Below, piece after piece: positions 14,875 to 15,443 of a stretch of 15,443 nucleotides of DNA. The translations under genes and the position numbers were made by a program. Within the stretch, counting starts at the first letter, position 1, and the number at the start of each line of letters is the position of its first letter. The notes beneath the pieces are model-generated. The model saw only the letters and a program-made list of their open reading frames with translations. It did not search any database and had not been told where the DNA came from. The stretch is from Flavobacterium psychrophilum (GTDB lineage: Bacteria > Bacteroidota > Bacteroidia > Flavobacteriales > Flavobacteriaceae), in contig CAMDGJ010000040.1 in the NCBI GenBank assembly GCA_945897545.1, forward strand, positions 1 through 15,443, read 5' to 3'.

Positions 14875-15443
14875 ATGAGAGAAATAAAACTATTCTGCCC
14901 TGCAACCATCGCCAATCTTTCGTGCGGATTTGATGTGCTCGGACTGTGTCTGGCTACTGCAGGTGACGAAATGATTATTCGAAAATCCAATCTAAAAGGC
15001 ATTCGTATCACTAAAATAGTGGGCGCAGATTTGCCATTGGAAACCGAAAAAAACGTGGCTGGAGTTGCGGCTTTGGCAATGTTAGAAGAAGTGGAAACCG
15101 AGTTTGGTTTCGAAATTGAAATTTACAAACACATCAAAGCTGGAAGCGGAATCGGAAGCAGTGCTGCCAGCTCTGCCGGAGCTGTTTTTGGAATCAACGA
15201 ATTATTAGGCAGACCTTTTACCCGGAAAGAATTAGTGAAATTTGCGATGCAAGGCGAAAAATTAGCCAGTGGAAATGCCCACGCTGATAATGTGGCGCCT
15301 TGCCTATTGGGCGGCTTTACATTGGTACGATGTTCCAATCCTTTGGATATTATCAAAATAGATAGTCCCTCAGAATTGTATGCAACCGTGGTTCACCCTC
15401 AAATTGAATTGAAAACTTCGGATGCACGTTCGGTATTGAAACA
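14875..15443 (+). CDS. thrB: Homoserine kinase, N-terminal part (cut by window edge)
   Basis: About 189 residues are visible, of roughly 300-310 in the family. This GHMP-family kinase phosphorylates homoserine, the product of the thrA dehydrogenase, ahead of threonine synthase. Landmarks are CPATIANLSCGFDVLGL (8-24), the ATP-binding glycine-rich loop KAGSGIGSSAASSAG (88-102) and HADNVAPCLLGGF (136-148), all intact. The start follows the repeat element and gives the expected MREIKLFCPAT N-terminus. Position after thrA makes a thrA-thrB operon, presumably controlled by the upstream Thr leader; thrC would be expected next but lies outside the window. Confidence 0.95.
   Translation, partial: MREIKLFCPATIANLSCGFDVLGLCLATAGDEMIIRKSNLKGIRITKIVGADLPLETEKNVAGVAALAMLEEVETEFGFEIEIYKHIKAGSGIGSSAASSAGAVFGINELLGRPFTRKELVKFAMQGEKLASGNAHADNVAPCLLGGFTLVRCSNPLDIIKIDSPSELYATVVHPQIELKTSDARSVLK

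Noticed and set aside
1..15443. CRISPR array, tRNA, rRNA, complete insertion sequence or phage genes
   Set aside because: No spaced direct repeats, cloverleaf-like sequence, transposase or phage-type protein was seen. The only mobile-type signals are the short palindromic repeats and the gene remnants at 7455-8035.

Overview
This is a low-G+C window from a member of the Bacteroidota, most probably a Flavobacterium or close relative. Four things point there. The proteins have the flavobacterial look (GyrA with Thr82/Asp86 in the quinolone region, ClpC with a VGF loop). Promoters fit the Bacteroidota pattern TTG-N18-21-TANNTTTG and lie close to the start codons. Shine-Dalgarno sequences are almost absent. 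The intergenic repeats are of a kind I associate with flavobacterial genomes. No rRNA, tRNA or CRISPR array was seen.

Layout. At 1-421 (minus) is the N-terminal part of a secreted TPR-type protein, downstream of gyrA (469-3090, minus). gyrA is divergent from clpC (3352-5895, plus), and each has a promoter in the shared 261-bp gap. clpC ends inside its own terminator hairpin. Next is a RimB-RimK fusion (6006-7373, plus): a retropepsin-like protease domain joined to an S6-type glutamate ligase. A 66-bp inverted-repeat element separates it from a decayed stretch (about 7455-8348). That stretch holds the last two membrane helices of a CopA-type copper ATPase (minus), a 79-codon carboxy-terminal remnant of an unrecognised gene (plus), and about 300 bp of gene-free DNA with an orphan promoter-like site.

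From 8349 to 11923 three genes run on the minus strand: hutH, then a DUF47/PhoU-like accessory gene, then a Pit phosphate transporter. The last two form a tight pair (18-nt gap) with their own -7 element; hutH has a separate promoter.

From 12053 onward is a threonine operon on the plus strand: a good promoter, a 32-codon leader peptide with seven consecutive Thr codons, a fused aspartokinase-homoserine dehydrogenase (thrA), a 100-bp GC-rich palindromic repeat filling the gap, and the start of homoserine kinase (thrB, cut by the window edge). The leader peptide is the most interesting regulatory feature: a peptide-sensing thr leader built from all four Thr codons, in a phylum where such leaders are little described, and with no classical terminator hairpin that I can find by eye.
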